Program-made: the position numbers and the translations under genes
Assembly: GCF_014168815.1 (NCBI RefSeq)
Contig: NZ_AP021972.1
Location: 2,480,001-2,544,000, forward strand
Direction: 5' to 3'
Source: Klebsiella sp. WP3-W18-ESBL-02
Lineage (GTDB): Bacteria > Pseudomonadota > Gammaproteobacteria > Enterobacterales > Enterobacteriaceae
Length of the DNA stretch: 64,000 nucleotides
Shown here: positions 42,181-51,364 of the stretch, piece by piece
Layout of the letters: each line of letters begins with the position of its first letter
Position numbering within the stretch: the first letter of the stretch is position 1
The notes under the pieces: generated by a model
What the model was told of the DNA's origin: nothing
What the model saw: only the letters and a program-made list of their open reading frames with translations
Database searches by the model: none

Positions 42181-42385
42181 ATCTATTGTATGTGCCTTGT
42201 TCTGGTATGGTCTCGTGGGGTGGTGTACTGCTGAACTGCACCGCCGCTCAGGGTTTTACTCACGTTACAGCGGTGCCGGACACTGGATCAGTTGGGCCGT
42301 GATGTTCCTGTGCTGGCCTGTAGCGCTTCCTTTATATGTCGATTATATCGGTAGCGCAGGTAAAAGGAGTGGCGATGATGACTAA
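42170..42385 (+). CDS. Small membrane protein
   Basis: 71 aa from the ATG at 42170 (42173 also possible), preceded by GGGGAGGA. Two hydrophobic segments (IVCALFWYGLVGWCTAE; WISWAVMFLCWPVALPLYVD) suggest an inner-membrane protein. Unknown role; a longer upstream frame is the wrong start. Overlaps gemA by 11 bases. Confidence 0.65.
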   Translation: MMAESIVCALFWYGLVGWCTAELHRRSGFYSRYSGAGHWISWAVMFLCWPVALPLYVDYIGSAGKRSGDDD

Positions 42386-42803
42386 ACAGCGTCTTATTCA
42401 ACTCATTCATATTGCCCGCAGCGATCTCCAGATGGATGAGGACACCTACCGCCAGATGCTACAGGGGCTGACCGGCAAAGCCTCAACCAAAGGGATGGAT
42501 ACCCCGCAGCTAAACCGCGTGCTCGAATCCATGAAAAAGAAAGGCTTTCGCATTAAGCCTGCCGGAAAAGCCACGTCCGGCTTACCGCTGGATAGTCATC
42601 CGCAGTCAAAGAAAATCCGTGCGCTATGGCTTGAAATGGCTGCGGCAGGCGTCGTCCGTGACAGTTCAGAGCAGGCGCTGGCGCTGTGGGTTAAACGGGA
42701 AACGGGCATCAGCGCGTTACGTTGGCTCAACAATGAGCAGGCGAGTAGCGTTATTGAGAAACTGAAGAAGTGGCAGCGCAGAGCTGCGGGGGTGAAGCAA
42801 TGA
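42375..42803 (+). CDS. gemA: GemA-family regulator
   Basis: 142 aa from the ATG at 42375 (AAAGGAG before it). RLIQLIHIARSDLQMDEDTY, RQMLQGLTGKASTKGM and the C-terminal SALRWLNNEQASSVIEKLKK blocks define the GemA family. In Mu, gemA lies late in the early/middle region and changes host gene expression. It is followed by mor through a 4-base overlap, as in Mu. Confidence 0.92.
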   Translation: MMTKQRLIQLIHIARSDLQMDEDTYRQMLQGLTGKASTKGMDTPQLNRVLESMKKKGFRIKPAGKATSGLPLDSHPQSKKIRALWLEMAAAGVVRDSSEQALALWVKRETGISALRWLNNEQASSVIEKLKKWQRRAAGVKQ

Positions 42804-43189
42804 GCGACCTGAATCAGTTTCGTAGTAAAGGGCCGGAACTGTTGGTGGAACTGGCACAGCACACCTCTGAGACCGTCCGCGAGATTATTGATATCGAACC
42901 CGCAGTTGCCGACCAGATAGGTCAGGCCGTCGCGAACCGCATGATGCAGGTCTGGGGCGGGCAAAACGTCTATTTCCCGATGGGGATGGTCTGGAAGGTC
43001 AGCCAGCGTGACCGGGAAATCTTCCTGGAGTTTGACGGGCGCAACCATCACGAACTGGCCCGCAAATTTGGTGTTTCACTACAGTGGGTTTACAGCGTGG
43101 TGAAACGGGTCAGAAAAGAAGAATTGGATCGGATGCAGGGCAAACTGTTTGATGGCGAACCTGATGCCGATACGGGGAAAAAGGAGTAA
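42800..43189 (+). CDS. mor: Mor-family transcription activator
   Basis: 129 aa from the ATG at 42800. The Mor/C family fold is visible: AVADQIGQAVANRMMQVWGG then VYFPMG, and a C-terminal helix-turn-helix (NHHELARKFGVSLQWVYSVV). In Mu, Mor activates the middle promoter, whose product C then turns on late genes. No second C-type gene was found here, so this protein may drive the late operon directly. It is the last gene before the right phage end. Confidence 0.92.
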   Translation: MSDLNQFRSKGPELLVELAQHTSETVREIIDIEPAVADQIGQAVANRMMQVWGGQNVYFPMGMVWKVSQRDREIFLEFDGRNHHELARKFGVSLQWVYSVVKRVRKEELDRMQGKLFDGEPDADTGKKE

Positions 43190-43218
43190 TATCTGCAATC
43201 AGGCTGGTGCGAGTTCTG

Positions 43219-43271
<53 letters not shown>

Positions 43272-43292
43272 ATCCAGTCTCTTCCCATGTTG

Positions 43293-43351
<59 letters not shown>

Positions 43352-45141
43352 TCCAGCGCAAATGCCAGCGGCAGCCAGCCGGTTTGCGGGCGCAGCTTTT
43401 CCTGGCCCACGTAGTGTGCCCAGCCGCCGCCGCTCTTACCAATACAGCCGCAGAACACCAGCATGTTGATCATGCCACGGTAGTTCATGTCCATGTGGTA
43501 CCAGTGGTTAACCCCGGCACCGAGGATGATCATCGAACGACCATGGGTTTTGTGCGCAGTGTCGGCAAATTCGAGGGCGATTTTCTCGATGTTTTTCCGC
43601 GAGACGCCGGTGATATGCTCGGCCCAGGCCGGAGTATAGGCTTTGACGTCGTCGAAACTGGTGGCCGCCAGCGCATCGTCCAGCCCGCGATCGAGGCCGT
43701 AATTCGCCAGGGTCAGGTCATAAATACTGACGACCAGGCGTTGGCTGCCGTCGGCCAGCGTCAGCGCCTTTGCCGGAAGCTTGCGTACCAGAATCGGGTC
43801 CTGCTTCACGCTACGGAAGTGCGGATTTTCATTGCCGCCAAAGTAGGGGAACGCCACTCCGGCCACGGTATCGCGGCTGTCGAGCAGGGAGAGCGTCAGT
43901 TCAACCTCCTGACCGGCGGCCTGTGATTCGAGGTTCCATTTCCCTTTTTCACCCCAACGGAAGCCGATAGAGCCGTTAGGGGCGACCAGCTCACCGTCGC
44001 TGCTGTAGGCCACGGTTTTCCATTCCGGGTTGTTACTTTCGCCCAGACCATCGACCAGATCGGCGGCGCGCAGCATACGGCCTGCGGTATAGGTACCGTC
44101 TTCACGGCTATCGAGCATCACCAGCATCGGCATGTCGGTATAGCGGCGGCAGTAGTTGATAAAGTAATCGCTGGGGTTGTCGAGATGGAACGCTTTGAGA
44201 ATCACGTGTCCCATCGCCATGGCCAGCGCGCTGTCGGTACCCTGTTTCGGTGCCAGCCACTGGTCGCTCAGCTTGGCGACTTCGGAGAAGTCCGGCGTAA
44301 TGGCAATGGTTTTGGTGCCTTTATAGCGCACTTCCGTGAAGAAGTGGGCGTCCGGAGTACGCGTTTGCGGCACGTTCGAGCCCCAGGCGATGATATAGCT
44401 GGAGTTATACCAGTCGGCGGACTCGGGCACGTCGGTCTGCTCGCCCCAGGTCATCGGCGAAGCCGGCGGCAGGTCACAGTACCAGTCGTAGAAGCTCAGA
44501 CAGGTGCCGCCAATCAACGACAGATAGCGCGTGCCGGCGGCGTAAGAGACCATCGACATTGCCGGGATCGGCGAGAAGCCTGCGACGCGGTCCGGGCCGT
44601 AGGTTTTGATGGTCCAGACGTTAGCGGCGGCAATCAGCTGGTTGAGCTCTTTCCATGATGAACGGACAAAACCGCCTTTCCCACGCGCTTCTTTGTAGCG
44701 ACGGGTCTTCTCAGCGCTTTGCATAATGCTGTCCCAGGCGATGACCGGGTCCGGATTTTGTGCCAGCGCTTCGCGCCACAGCTCAATGAGCTTTTTACGC
44801 GCCAGTGGATATTTCAGCCGGTTGGCGCTGTAGAGATACCAGGAATAACTTGCGCCGCGCGGGCAGCCGCGGGGTTCGTGGTTAGGCAGGTCAGGGCGGG
44901 TGCGCGGGTAGTCGGTTTGCTGTGTCTCCCAGGTCACCAGTCCGTTCTTCACGTAAATCTTCCAACTGCATGAGCCGGTACAGTTCACCCCGTGCGTCGA
45001 GCGTACGATTTTGTCGAACTGCCAGCGCTGACGGTAGCTATCTTCCCAGTCACGGTTATTGTCATAGACCTGCCCGTGACCATTGGCAAAGGTTTCGCCT
45101 TTCTGCTTAAAGTAGCGAAAGCGATCCAGTAGTTTACTCAT
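43352..45141 (-). pseudogene. narZ: narZ 5' part (nitrate reductase Z alpha subunit, interrupted by prophage)
   Basis: First 596 codons of the catalytic subunit, from ATG 45141. HGVNCTGSCSWKIYVKNG with a later CPRGAS gives the His-Cys3 ligands of the FS0 iron-sulfur centre. The segment YNSSYIIAWGSNVPQTRTPD holds the region of the Asp molybdenum ligand. The frame enters the prophage and stops two codons later at 43345. The product would lack half the molybdopterin-binding domains, so no active enzyme is expected. Closer to NarZ than NarG because of the narU neighbour and operon layout. Confidence 0.95.
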
Positions 45142-45182
45142 GACATTCCTCCTGCTCCGATAATGTCCGGCATCGTGCCGTT

Positions 45183-45267
45183 CCGGATGGCGACGCTCGC
45201 GCGCCTTATCTGGCCTACAAGTCCGCTCGACCCCGTAGACCGGATAAGGCGTGAGCCGCTATCCGGC
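45183..45267. repeat. BIME: two REP units in inverted orientation
   Basis: CCGGATGGCGACGCTC with GCGCCTTATCTGGCCTAC (45183-45218) matches the REP consensus. The second unit, GTAGACCGGATAAGGCG onward (45235-45267), is inverted. It lies between narU and narZ in the operon and may stabilise the narU mRNA or act as a gyrase/IHF site. Confidence 0.9.
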
Positions 45268-45277
45268 AAATTTCTCG

Positions 45278-46666
45278 TTATTGTTTTGCCGGTGCGCGGC
45301 GGCCATAGACCAGCCATGTCACCAGCACGCAGACGACGTAAAAAACAAAGAACACTTTCATGGCGCCGACCGGTGAACCGGTCATGGCTAAAGAGGTACC
45401 GAACGCTTTCGGGATAAAGAAGCCGCCGATAGCGCCGATGGCGGAGATAAATCCAAGCGCGGCAGCCGTATCGGTCACCGCTTCGTGCTGCGCCTGCTCA
45501 TCGGTGCCACCGCGTTTTTTCACGCTCTCAATGGTTATCTGGCGGAAGATCACGGCAATCATCTGGAAGGTGGAGCCGCTGCCGAGACCGGCGGTGAGGA
45601 ACAGCCCCATAAACACCACGTAGAAAGCGAGGAAGCTGCCGGAGCCGCTGCCGGGCAAGGTCAGGAACAGCAGACCGGTAAAGACCGCCATCAGGACGAA
45701 GTTCACCAGCGTCACCTTCACGCCGCCCAGACGATCGGAAATGACGCCGCCAAACGAACGCGCCAGCGCGCCGATAAACGGCCCGAAGAAGGCCAGCTTG
45801 AGGATGTTAACGTCAGGGAACTGGGTTTTCGCCAGCATGGCAAAACCGGCCGAGAAGCCGATAAATGAGCCAAAGGTGGCGAGGTACAGCAGACTGAGCA
45901 GCCACATATGAGGGCGTTTCAGCACCGGGAGCTGATCGCGTACCGAGGCTTTTGAGCTGGCGATGTCGTTCATGCCAAACCATGCGGCGATCGTGGCAAT
46001 GACCAGCAGCGGTACCCAGATGATGGCGGCGTTGCTCAGTGCCAGCGTCGAGCCATCTTCCTGAGTGACGCCATGGACGCCGATAAAGGTGAACATCGGC
46101 AGAAAGATCACCACAGGCGCCACCATCTGCATCACGCTCACGCCCAGGTTACCTAAGCCGCCGTTCACGCCAAGCGCGCTGCCCTGTTTGGCTTTTGGGA
46201 AGAAGAAGCTGATGTTACCCATGCTGGAGGCAAAGTTAGCACCGGCGAAACCGCACAGTAACGCGATGGTGATAAATACCCAGAATGGAGTAGCGGTGTT
46301 TTGGATGGCAATGCCTAACCAGATGCAGGGGATAACCAGGATCACCGTGCTTAATACGGTCCAGTAACGCCCGCCAAATATAGGTACCATAAAGGAGTAG
46401 GGCACGCGCAAAATAGCGCCGGAGAGAGAAGGTAGTGCGGTTAATAAAAATAGCTGGTCGGTAGTGAAATTAAATCCTACTTTGTTGAGATTTACCGCAA
46501 CGGCGCTAAATAACATCCAGACGCAGAAGGCGAGTAATAAGCAGGCTACGGAAATCCACAGATTTCTCCTGGCAATTGATTTGCCTTTATTTTCCCAGAA
46601 GGCGGGATTTTCAGGTCTCCAGTCTTTTAAAAGATAATGATTCTCTTTCTCATTTTTTGTCGCCAT
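45278..46666 (-). CDS. narU: Nitrate/nitrite transporter NarU
   Basis: 462 aa from ATG 46666 (GAGGG site before it), the length of E. coli NarU. Twelve membrane segments of the major facilitator fold. The nitrate-signature segments are present (GFAGANFASSMGNISFFFPK; GLFLTAGLGSGSTFQM), with the Arg of helix 2 (LRVPYSF) in place. It exchanges nitrate and nitrite across the inner membrane, with a role in stationary phase or slow growth. Intact. Residues near 255-275 and the start MATKNEKENHYLLKDW resemble NarU rather than NarK. It is the first gene of the broken nar operon. Confidence 0.93.
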   Translation of the reverse strand: MATKNEKENHYLLKDWRPENPAFWENKGKSIARRNLWISVACLLLAFCVWMLFSAVAVNLNKVGFNFTTDQLFLLTALPSLSGAILRVPYSFMVPIFGGRYWTVLSTVILVIPCIWLGIAIQNTATPFWVFITIALLCGFAGANFASSMGNISFFFPKAKQGSALGVNGGLGNLGVSVMQMVAPVVIFLPMFTFIGVHGVTQEDGSTLALSNAAIIWVPLLVIATIAAWFGMNDIASSKASVRDQLPVLKRPHMWLLSLLYLATFGSFIGFSAGFAMLAKTQFPDVNILKLAFFGPFIGALARSFGGVISDRLGGVKVTLVNFVLMAVFTGLLFLTLPGSGSGSFLAFYVVFMGLFLTAGLGSGSTFQMIAVIFRQITIESVKKRGGTDEQAQHEAVTDTAAALGFISAIGAIGGFFIPKAFGTSLAMTGSPVGAMKVFFVFYVVCVLVTWLVYGRRAPAKQ

Positions 46667-46777
46667 ATTACCCTCGGAAGCCACGTCATAAAAAAGAAAA
46701 AAAGGAAAAACAGCGAAGTAGGTAGGGAGGAGTTATTATCGCCAGGCCGTTTTATCTCTTTATCGTTGAAGAATAGA

Positions 46778-46806
46778 TAAAAAAAACGCGTTGTAAGAAA
46801 ACGCGT
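46778..46806 (-). terminator. Rho-independent terminator of smvR
   Basis: Minus-strand stem ACGCGTT/AACGCGT followed by eight T residues, 38 bases after the smvR stop. Remaining sequence up to narU (about 110 bases) should hold the narU promoter; no clear FNR box was found. Confidence 0.82.
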
Positions 46807-46843
46807 CGTGAATAAAACGTTGTGAATTGTTACTAAATGTAAA

Positions 46844-47425
46844 TTAAGCGGGATTAAGCTCTATCGAAATATAATGCTTTATATAGCGAGTGAAAATTTC
46901 ATCGCTTATTTCTGCCATGCCCAGGGCATAAATACCATCCAGCCCGCAAACCAGCGCAATCAGGCGCCAGGCAATATCGTCTGCGTTATCAATTGGCCGA
47001 AATTCATTTGCTTGCGTGCCCAGTAAAATGAGATTGACGGTTTCCTGATGCCACATGTCCATCGTCAGCAGATACGCCCCTTTGATGTCGCTGTCGCTGT
47101 CTGCCAGCAGCTGTGCTTCCCGCCATAGGCGGATATACGGCTCCAGCCGTCGATCGTCGCTGCCCACCATGGAAAACAGGCGTTCGTACCAGCTGGCGTC
47201 ATCGCTGACCAGCGGCATATCCAGCATTTCGCGTATCAGCCTGACAAAAGCCAGCGCCTTGAGTTCGCCTATGGAGGCGAAGTGGTGATGGACCTGGCCG
47301 CTGGCGACGCCGGCCACGGTGGCGATATGGCGTACGGTCATCGCACTGAGCCCACCGTTCAGCGCAACCTGCATCGCCGCTTTGAGGATCACTTCCCGTC
47401 GTTCTTCACGCGTTAAATAGTTCAT
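46844..47425 (-). CDS. smvR: TetR-family repressor SmvR
   Basis: 193 aa. The N-terminal TetR helix-turn-helix is clear (MTVRHIATVAGVASGQVHHH, then HFASIGELKALAF). The C-terminal half is a helical ligand-binding domain with many acidic residues. It is divergent from the smvA-like efflux gene with about 120 bases between, containing two similar dyads. In Klebsiella and Citrobacter, SmvR represses smvA, and loss of SmvR raises tolerance to chlorhexidine and other cationic biocides. The gene looks intact. Confidence 0.88.
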   Translation of the reverse strand: MNYLTREERREVILKAAMQVALNGGLSAMTVRHIATVAGVASGQVHHHFASIGELKALAFVRLIREMLDMPLVSDDASWYERLFSMVGSDDRRLEPYIRLWREAQLLADSDSDIKGAYLLTMDMWHQETVNLILLGTQANEFRPIDNADDIAWRLIALVCGLDGIYALGMAEISDEIFTRYIKHYISIELNPA

Positions 47426-47469
47426 TTTTAATTGTTTAAGGAGTGTTTAGCTGAGAATAACAAAAAATT

Positions 47470-47519
47470 GGACACGCGTTCAACAATCCGGCAGGATCCT
47501 TTTCCTGGACACATGTCCA
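47470..47519. promoter_or_regulatory. Probable SmvR operators in the smvR-smvA intergenic region
   Basis: TGGACA-CA-TGTCCA (47506-47519) is a perfect 14-base dyad; TGGACA-CG-CGTTCA (47470-47483) is an imperfect copy 36 bp upstream. Both lie between the divergent starts, as expected for TetR-type control of both genes. Confidence 0.72.
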
Positions 47520-47546
47520 ATTTCAAAATAACGAGAGGAACAAACG

Positions 47547-49043
47547 ATGTCTCGCCAGTGGTTAACGCTGATGGCTATTTTGCTGGTCTATATCCCGGTG
47601 GCAATTGATGCCACGGTGCTGCATGTGGCAGCGCCGACGCTAAGCGGAGCGCTGGGCACCAGCGGCAATGAGCTGCTATGGATCATTGATATCTACTCAT
47701 TAGTGATGGCCGGGATGGTGCTGCCGATGGGCGCGCTCGGCGATAAAATTGGCTTTAAGCGCCTGCTACTGCTCGGTAGCGGGCTGTTCGGGCTGGCGTC
47801 GCTGGCGGCGGCATTTTCATCGACCGCGCTGGCGTTGATTGCCGCGCGTGCGATGCTGGCGGTTGGCGCTGCGATGATCGTACCCGCAACGCTTGCCGGT
47901 ATTCGCAGTACCTTTGCTGAAGCTAAACACCGGAATATGGCGCTCGGGCTGTGGGCGGCGGTGGGTTCCGGCGGTGCGGCCTTTGGCCCGCTGGTCGGGG
48001 GCCTGCTGCTGGAGCACTTTTACTGGGGATCGGTCTTCCTGATTAACGTTCCCATCGTGCTGGTGGTGATGATTATCGGCGCGCGCATGGTGCCGCGTCA
48101 GCCTGCGCGTCGCGAGCAGCCGCTGAACCTGACCCAGGCGCTGATGCTCATTGCCGCCATTCTGATGCTGGTTTTCAGCGCCAAATCGGCGCTCAAAGGG
48201 CAGCAGGCCGTGTGGCTGACCACGCTGGTGGCCGCGGTGGGGGCCGCCATGCTGTATACCTTTGTCCGTCAGCAGCTGGCGGCCACCCGGCCGATGATTG
48301 ATATGCGGCTGTTTACCCACCGCATCATCTTAAGCGGCGTGGTGATGGCCATGACCGCGCTGGTCACGCTGGTGGGCTTCGAATTGCTGATGGCGCAGGA
48401 GCTGCAGTTTGTGCACCAGAAAACGCCGTTTGAAGCGGGGATGTTTATGCTGCCGGTTATGGTGGCCAGCGGATTCAGCGGGCCAATAGCCGGCGTACTG
48501 GTGTCGCGTCTGGGTTTACGCCAGGTCGCCACCGGTGGTATGACGCTGAGCGCGCTGAGCTTCCTTGGGCTGTCCGTCACCAATTTCAGCACTCAGCCCT
48601 GGCAGGCATGGGGGCTAATGGCGCTGCTGGGCTTTAGCGCCGCCAGCGCGCTGCTGGCGTCGACCTCCGCCATCATGGCCGCTGCGCCTAAAGAAAAAGC
48701 GGCAGCGGCCGGGGCGATAGAAACCATGGCCTATGAGCTGGGTGCAGGGCTGGGTATTGCGCTGTTTGGCCTGATTCTGACCCGCAGTTACGGCGCCGCG
48801 ATTGTGTTGCCTGTGGGGCTGGAAAGTGAAAACGCCGTGCGGGCCGCGTCGTCAATTGGCGAGGCGATGCAGCTGGCGCAGTCGCTACCCGCCATACCGG
48901 CCCAGGCGTTGGTTGACGCTGCGCAAACTGCCTTTATCAGCGCTCATAGCGTTGCGCTGGCAACGGCGGGTGTGCTGCTGTTGCTACTGGCGGCAGGGAT
49001 CTGGCGCGGGCTCGCCAACGCCCCGGAGGCGGCCCGATCGTGA
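47547..49043 (+). CDS. smvA: MFS efflux pump SmvA
   Basis: 498 aa, 14 predicted membrane segments (DHA2-type drug:H+ antiporter). Family motif A-like segment GDKIGFKRLLLLGSGLFG and motif C region GLWAAVGSGGAAFGPLVGGL are visible. SmvA exports quaternary amines such as methyl viologen, acriflavine and cationic biocides. The start follows AGAGGAAC. It is divergently paired with smvR and followed by a terminator. Intact. Confidence 0.9.
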   Translation: MSRQWLTLMAILLVYIPVAIDATVLHVAAPTLSGALGTSGNELLWIIDIYSLVMAGMVLPMGALGDKIGFKRLLLLGSGLFGLASLAAAFSSTALALIAARAMLAVGAAMIVPATLAGIRSTFAEAKHRNMALGLWAAVGSGGAAFGPLVGGLLLEHFYWGSVFLINVPIVLVVMIIGARMVPRQPARREQPLNLTQALMLIAAILMLVFSAKSALKGQQAVWLTTLVAAVGAAMLYTFVRQQLAATRPMIDMRLFTHRIILSGVVMAMTALVTLVGFELLMAQELQFVHQKTPFEAGMFMLPVMVASGFSGPIAGVLVSRLGLRQVATGGMTLSALSFLGLSVTNFSTQPWQAWGLMALLGFSAASALLASTSAIMAAAPKEKAAAAGAIETMAYELGAGLGIALFGLILTRSYGAAIVLPVGLESENAVRAASSIGEAMQLAQSLPAIPAQALVDAAQTAFISAHSVALATAGVLLLLLAAGIWRGLANAPEAARS

Positions 49044-49069
49044 GGCGATGGTGCAGCCGTCGCCTTTTT
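49044..49069 (+). terminator. Rho-independent terminator of smvA
   Basis: GGCGATGG/CCGTCGCC stem (one mismatch pair) and TTTTT, directly after the smvA stop codon. Confidence 0.85.
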
Positions 49070-49071
49070 AC

Positions 49072-49107
49072 AGTGTACATATTTGAACGTTTACACTACA
49101 ATTGACA
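49072..49107 (+). promoter_or_regulatory. Promoter/operator region of the RES-Xre operon
   Basis: AGTGTA (49072) and TACACT (49092-49097) form a 26-base spaced inverted repeat. TTGACA (49102-49107) follows as a likely -35 box, with a less clear -10 about 17 bases later. TA antitoxins of this type bind their own operator. Confidence 0.55.
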
Positions 49108-49163
49108 TTAAATGTACAGCCTGTTTTTACGGCGATGTACGGTAATTATGTCCGGGAGGAACG

Positions 49164-49565
49164 ATGGCCACAGCACAAGAAAGCCATGTAAACGGTCATG
49201 TTGATACCAGTAAGGCGCTGCCTGTCGTGTTCCGTGTTCTGGAAAAATGGCACTGCAGCACAGATGAACAGCTACGGCTTCTGGGTATCAGCTCGCGTTC
49301 AACATTGAACAAATATAAAGAGTCCAAAGGCGGCATTCGCTTAAGCGCCGACATTCAGGAGCGGATGAGCTATATCCTCAACATCCATAAATGCCTGCGG
49401 ATCCTGTTTTCCGCCGAGGACAGCATCTATGGCTGGGTGCGTAAACCGAATGCGCATCCTTTCTTTGCCGGGCGCTCGGCGATGGATGTAATGAACGGTG
49501 GTCGGGTGGCCGATCTGTATGAAGTCGCTTCGCGGCTTCAGGCCTGGAGAGGGGGAATGGCTTGA
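49164..49565 (+). CDS. Antitoxin of RES-Xre system (MbcA/ParS type)
   Basis: 133 aa. N-terminal helical Xre-like part (KWHCSTDEQLRLLGISSRST) and C-terminal MbcA/ParS/Xre toxin-binding domain (residues 75-133), with the NAHPFFAGRSAMDVMNGGRV segment that is typical of the family. It neutralises the RES toxin by covering the active site and represses the operon. The stop overlaps the toxin start (TTGA). Confidence 0.9.
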   Translation: MATAQESHVNGHVDTSKALPVVFRVLEKWHCSTDEQLRLLGISSRSTLNKYKESKGGIRLSADIQERMSYILNIHKCLRILFSAEDSIYGWVRKPNAHPFFAGRSAMDVMNGGRVADLYEVASRLQAWRGGMA

Positions 49566-50257
49566 GCACTGACACACCTCCGCTGGTTGCGTTTAAGGGC
49601 GCAACCGCATACCGCATCATTCCCAGCCGCTATCCGACTATCGATCTGTTTGAGGATGTTGCCAGCAGCGATGAGCTTGAGGCGGTGTGGGCCGTTGAAG
49701 CGCTGACCAACGAACGCTTGATGGAGTCCGCCGGCGAACTGATGCGGGTGCCGAAAGAAGACTGGCTGGTCGGGCTTAACGGCAGCAGCTACGTCATGGC
49801 GGCGTTTACGCATATTAACCCGGAGGGCGCGCGTTTTAGCACCGGCGATTTTGGCGGTTACTACTGTGCGCCACTGCTCGATACCGCCGTCAAGGAGACG
49901 GTATATCATCAGGAGCGTATTTTTGGTTACACCCGAGAGCCAGCGCAGAAAGTGCAGATGCGGGTGTTGTATACCGAGTTTGATGCGACGTTAGTGGATA
50001 TCACTCAGGAACCGTTTCTCTCTTCGCCGCTCTATCATGCCACCGACTACAGCCAGTCAAAGGCGTTCGCGCAAACGCAGAAAAAGCACAACAGAGACGG
50101 CATTCACTACTGTTCCGTCCGCCATACCGGGCATACCTGTTATGTGCTGTATCGGCCTTGCCTGGTCACGCAGGTGTTACAGGCCGAGCATCTGGAATAC
50201 CACTGGAACGGCAGCGCGATCGCTAACGTACTGAGTATTAAACTCTACGGCGACTAG
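49562..50257 (+). CDS. RES-domain toxin (NAD+-degrading family)
   Basis: 231 aa from a TTG overlapping the antitoxin stop. RES domain features: YRIIPSRYP near residue 19, GARFSTGDFGGYYCAPLLDT with the catalytic-type Arg (about 90), then AVKETVYHQER, with the Glu, and a Ser in the YSQSKAF block (about 165). RES toxins deplete cellular NAD+ in known examples. The pair is a type II toxin-antitoxin system in the chromosome, 3 bases from the convergent yddG. Confidence 0.9.
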   Translation: MSTDTPPLVAFKGATAYRIIPSRYPTIDLFEDVASSDELEAVWAVEALTNERLMESAGELMRVPKEDWLVGLNGSSYVMAAFTHINPEGARFSTGDFGGYYCAPLLDTAVKETVYHQERIFGYTREPAQKVQMRVLYTEFDATLVDITQEPFLSSPLYHATDYSQSKAFAQTQKKHNRDGIHYCSVRHTGHTCYVLYRPCLVTQVLQAEHLEYHWNGSAIANVLSIKLYGD

Positions 50258-50260
50258 CGG

Positions 50261-51142
50261 CTATGGCCGGCGCGTGGCCTGCCAGCAGAGCAGGGAACCG
50301 GCGCAGACCATTCCTGCACCTTGCCAGAAAGACCACGAGAGCGTTGCGCTGAGCAACACCGCCGCCAACGCGGAAGAGAGCACCGGCGTAAAATAGGATG
50401 CGGCGGCCAGAAAGCTGACGTTACCGTGCAGGATCCCGACGTTCCACGCCGCATAGGCTAATCCTAACGACAGCGCACACATCAGCAGCTTAATGATCAC
50501 CGGCCAGCTAAATACCATCGGTGGTTGTTCGCTCAGCAGAAACTTCACCCACAGGCTAAGCGCGGTCAGCAAAACGAACAGCGTGATGCCGTTTTTTCCC
50601 CTGGCATATTTGGCGGTGACCGTGCAGTAGGCCGCCCAGATAAACGCGCCGACAAACGCCAGAATATAACTCAACGGGCTGGAAATAACGTTGCGCGTTA
50701 TTTCTGCGATATCGAGACCACGCTCGCCGCCTAATACCCAGGTGACGCCAAACAGCGCGAGGAGTAAACCGGGGATCGTCAGCCAGCTGCTTTTCTGGCC
50801 GTTAAACAGAATAGCGAACAAAATCGTCAGGCTTGGCCACAGATAATTCACCATGCCCACCTCAATGGCCTGCTGGCGACTGGCGGCGTAGCCTAACGAC
50901 AGTGCGAGACACATTTCATAGCTAACGAACAGCACGCTGCCGGCCAGTAAGTAGCGGCCAGGTATCTGACGCAGCTGAGGAAAACCAACGGTGAAAACCA
51001 GTAAGATGCCGCTCAGGCTATAGATCATCGCCGCGCCGCCGACCGGACCGAGGCCTTCACTGACGCCGCGAATTAACCCCACCATGGTGCTCCATAATAC
51101 AATCGCGGTGAGTCCGATGAGCGTCGCTCTTTTTTTGTCCAT
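50261..51142 (-). CDS. yddG: Aromatic amino acid exporter YddG
   Basis: 293 aa, ten predicted membrane segments, DMT superfamily (two EamA repeats). High similarity in my memory to E. coli YddG (AYAAWNVGILHGNVSFLAAA; SYFTPVLSSALAAV). YddG exports Phe, Tyr, Trp and Thr, and in Salmonella methyl viologen. In E. coli it also lies next to fdnG, divergent. The start has no strong ribosome site. Confidence 0.92.
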   Translation of the reverse strand: MDKKRATLIGLTAIVLWSTMVGLIRGVSEGLGPVGGAAMIYSLSGILLVFTVGFPQLRQIPGRYLLAGSVLFVSYEMCLALSLGYAASRQQAIEVGMVNYLWPSLTILFAILFNGQKSSWLTIPGLLLALFGVTWVLGGERGLDIAEITRNVISSPLSYILAFVGAFIWAAYCTVTAKYARGKNGITLFVLLTALSLWVKFLLSEQPPMVFSWPVIIKLLMCALSLGLAYAAWNVGILHGNVSFLAAASYFTPVLSSALAAVLLSATLSWSFWQGAGMVCAGSLLCWQATRRP

Positions 51143-51364
51143 ATTTAACCTGATGCTTTTAAAACCGAAGTCTGCGGTTATAGCACCTTTTGGCCGCCCG
51201 CTGGGATATTTTTGTGAGTGCCATAACCCTAAAGAGTTAATAAAACCTGCGACCCCTGACTATTAAGGGGGGCTCCGTTTTCGACATTGATTTGACGCAA
51301 AAAAATCAGGGCTTTTGCTGTTAGTTTTTCCGGCGAAATGTAGATCCATATCATGAGGAATACA

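Noticed and set aside
51262..51350. FNR and NarL boxes in front of fdnG
   Set aside because: Fragments such as ACCCCTGAC and TTGATTTGACGC are suggestive, but the spacing does not fit the consensus well enough to annotate.
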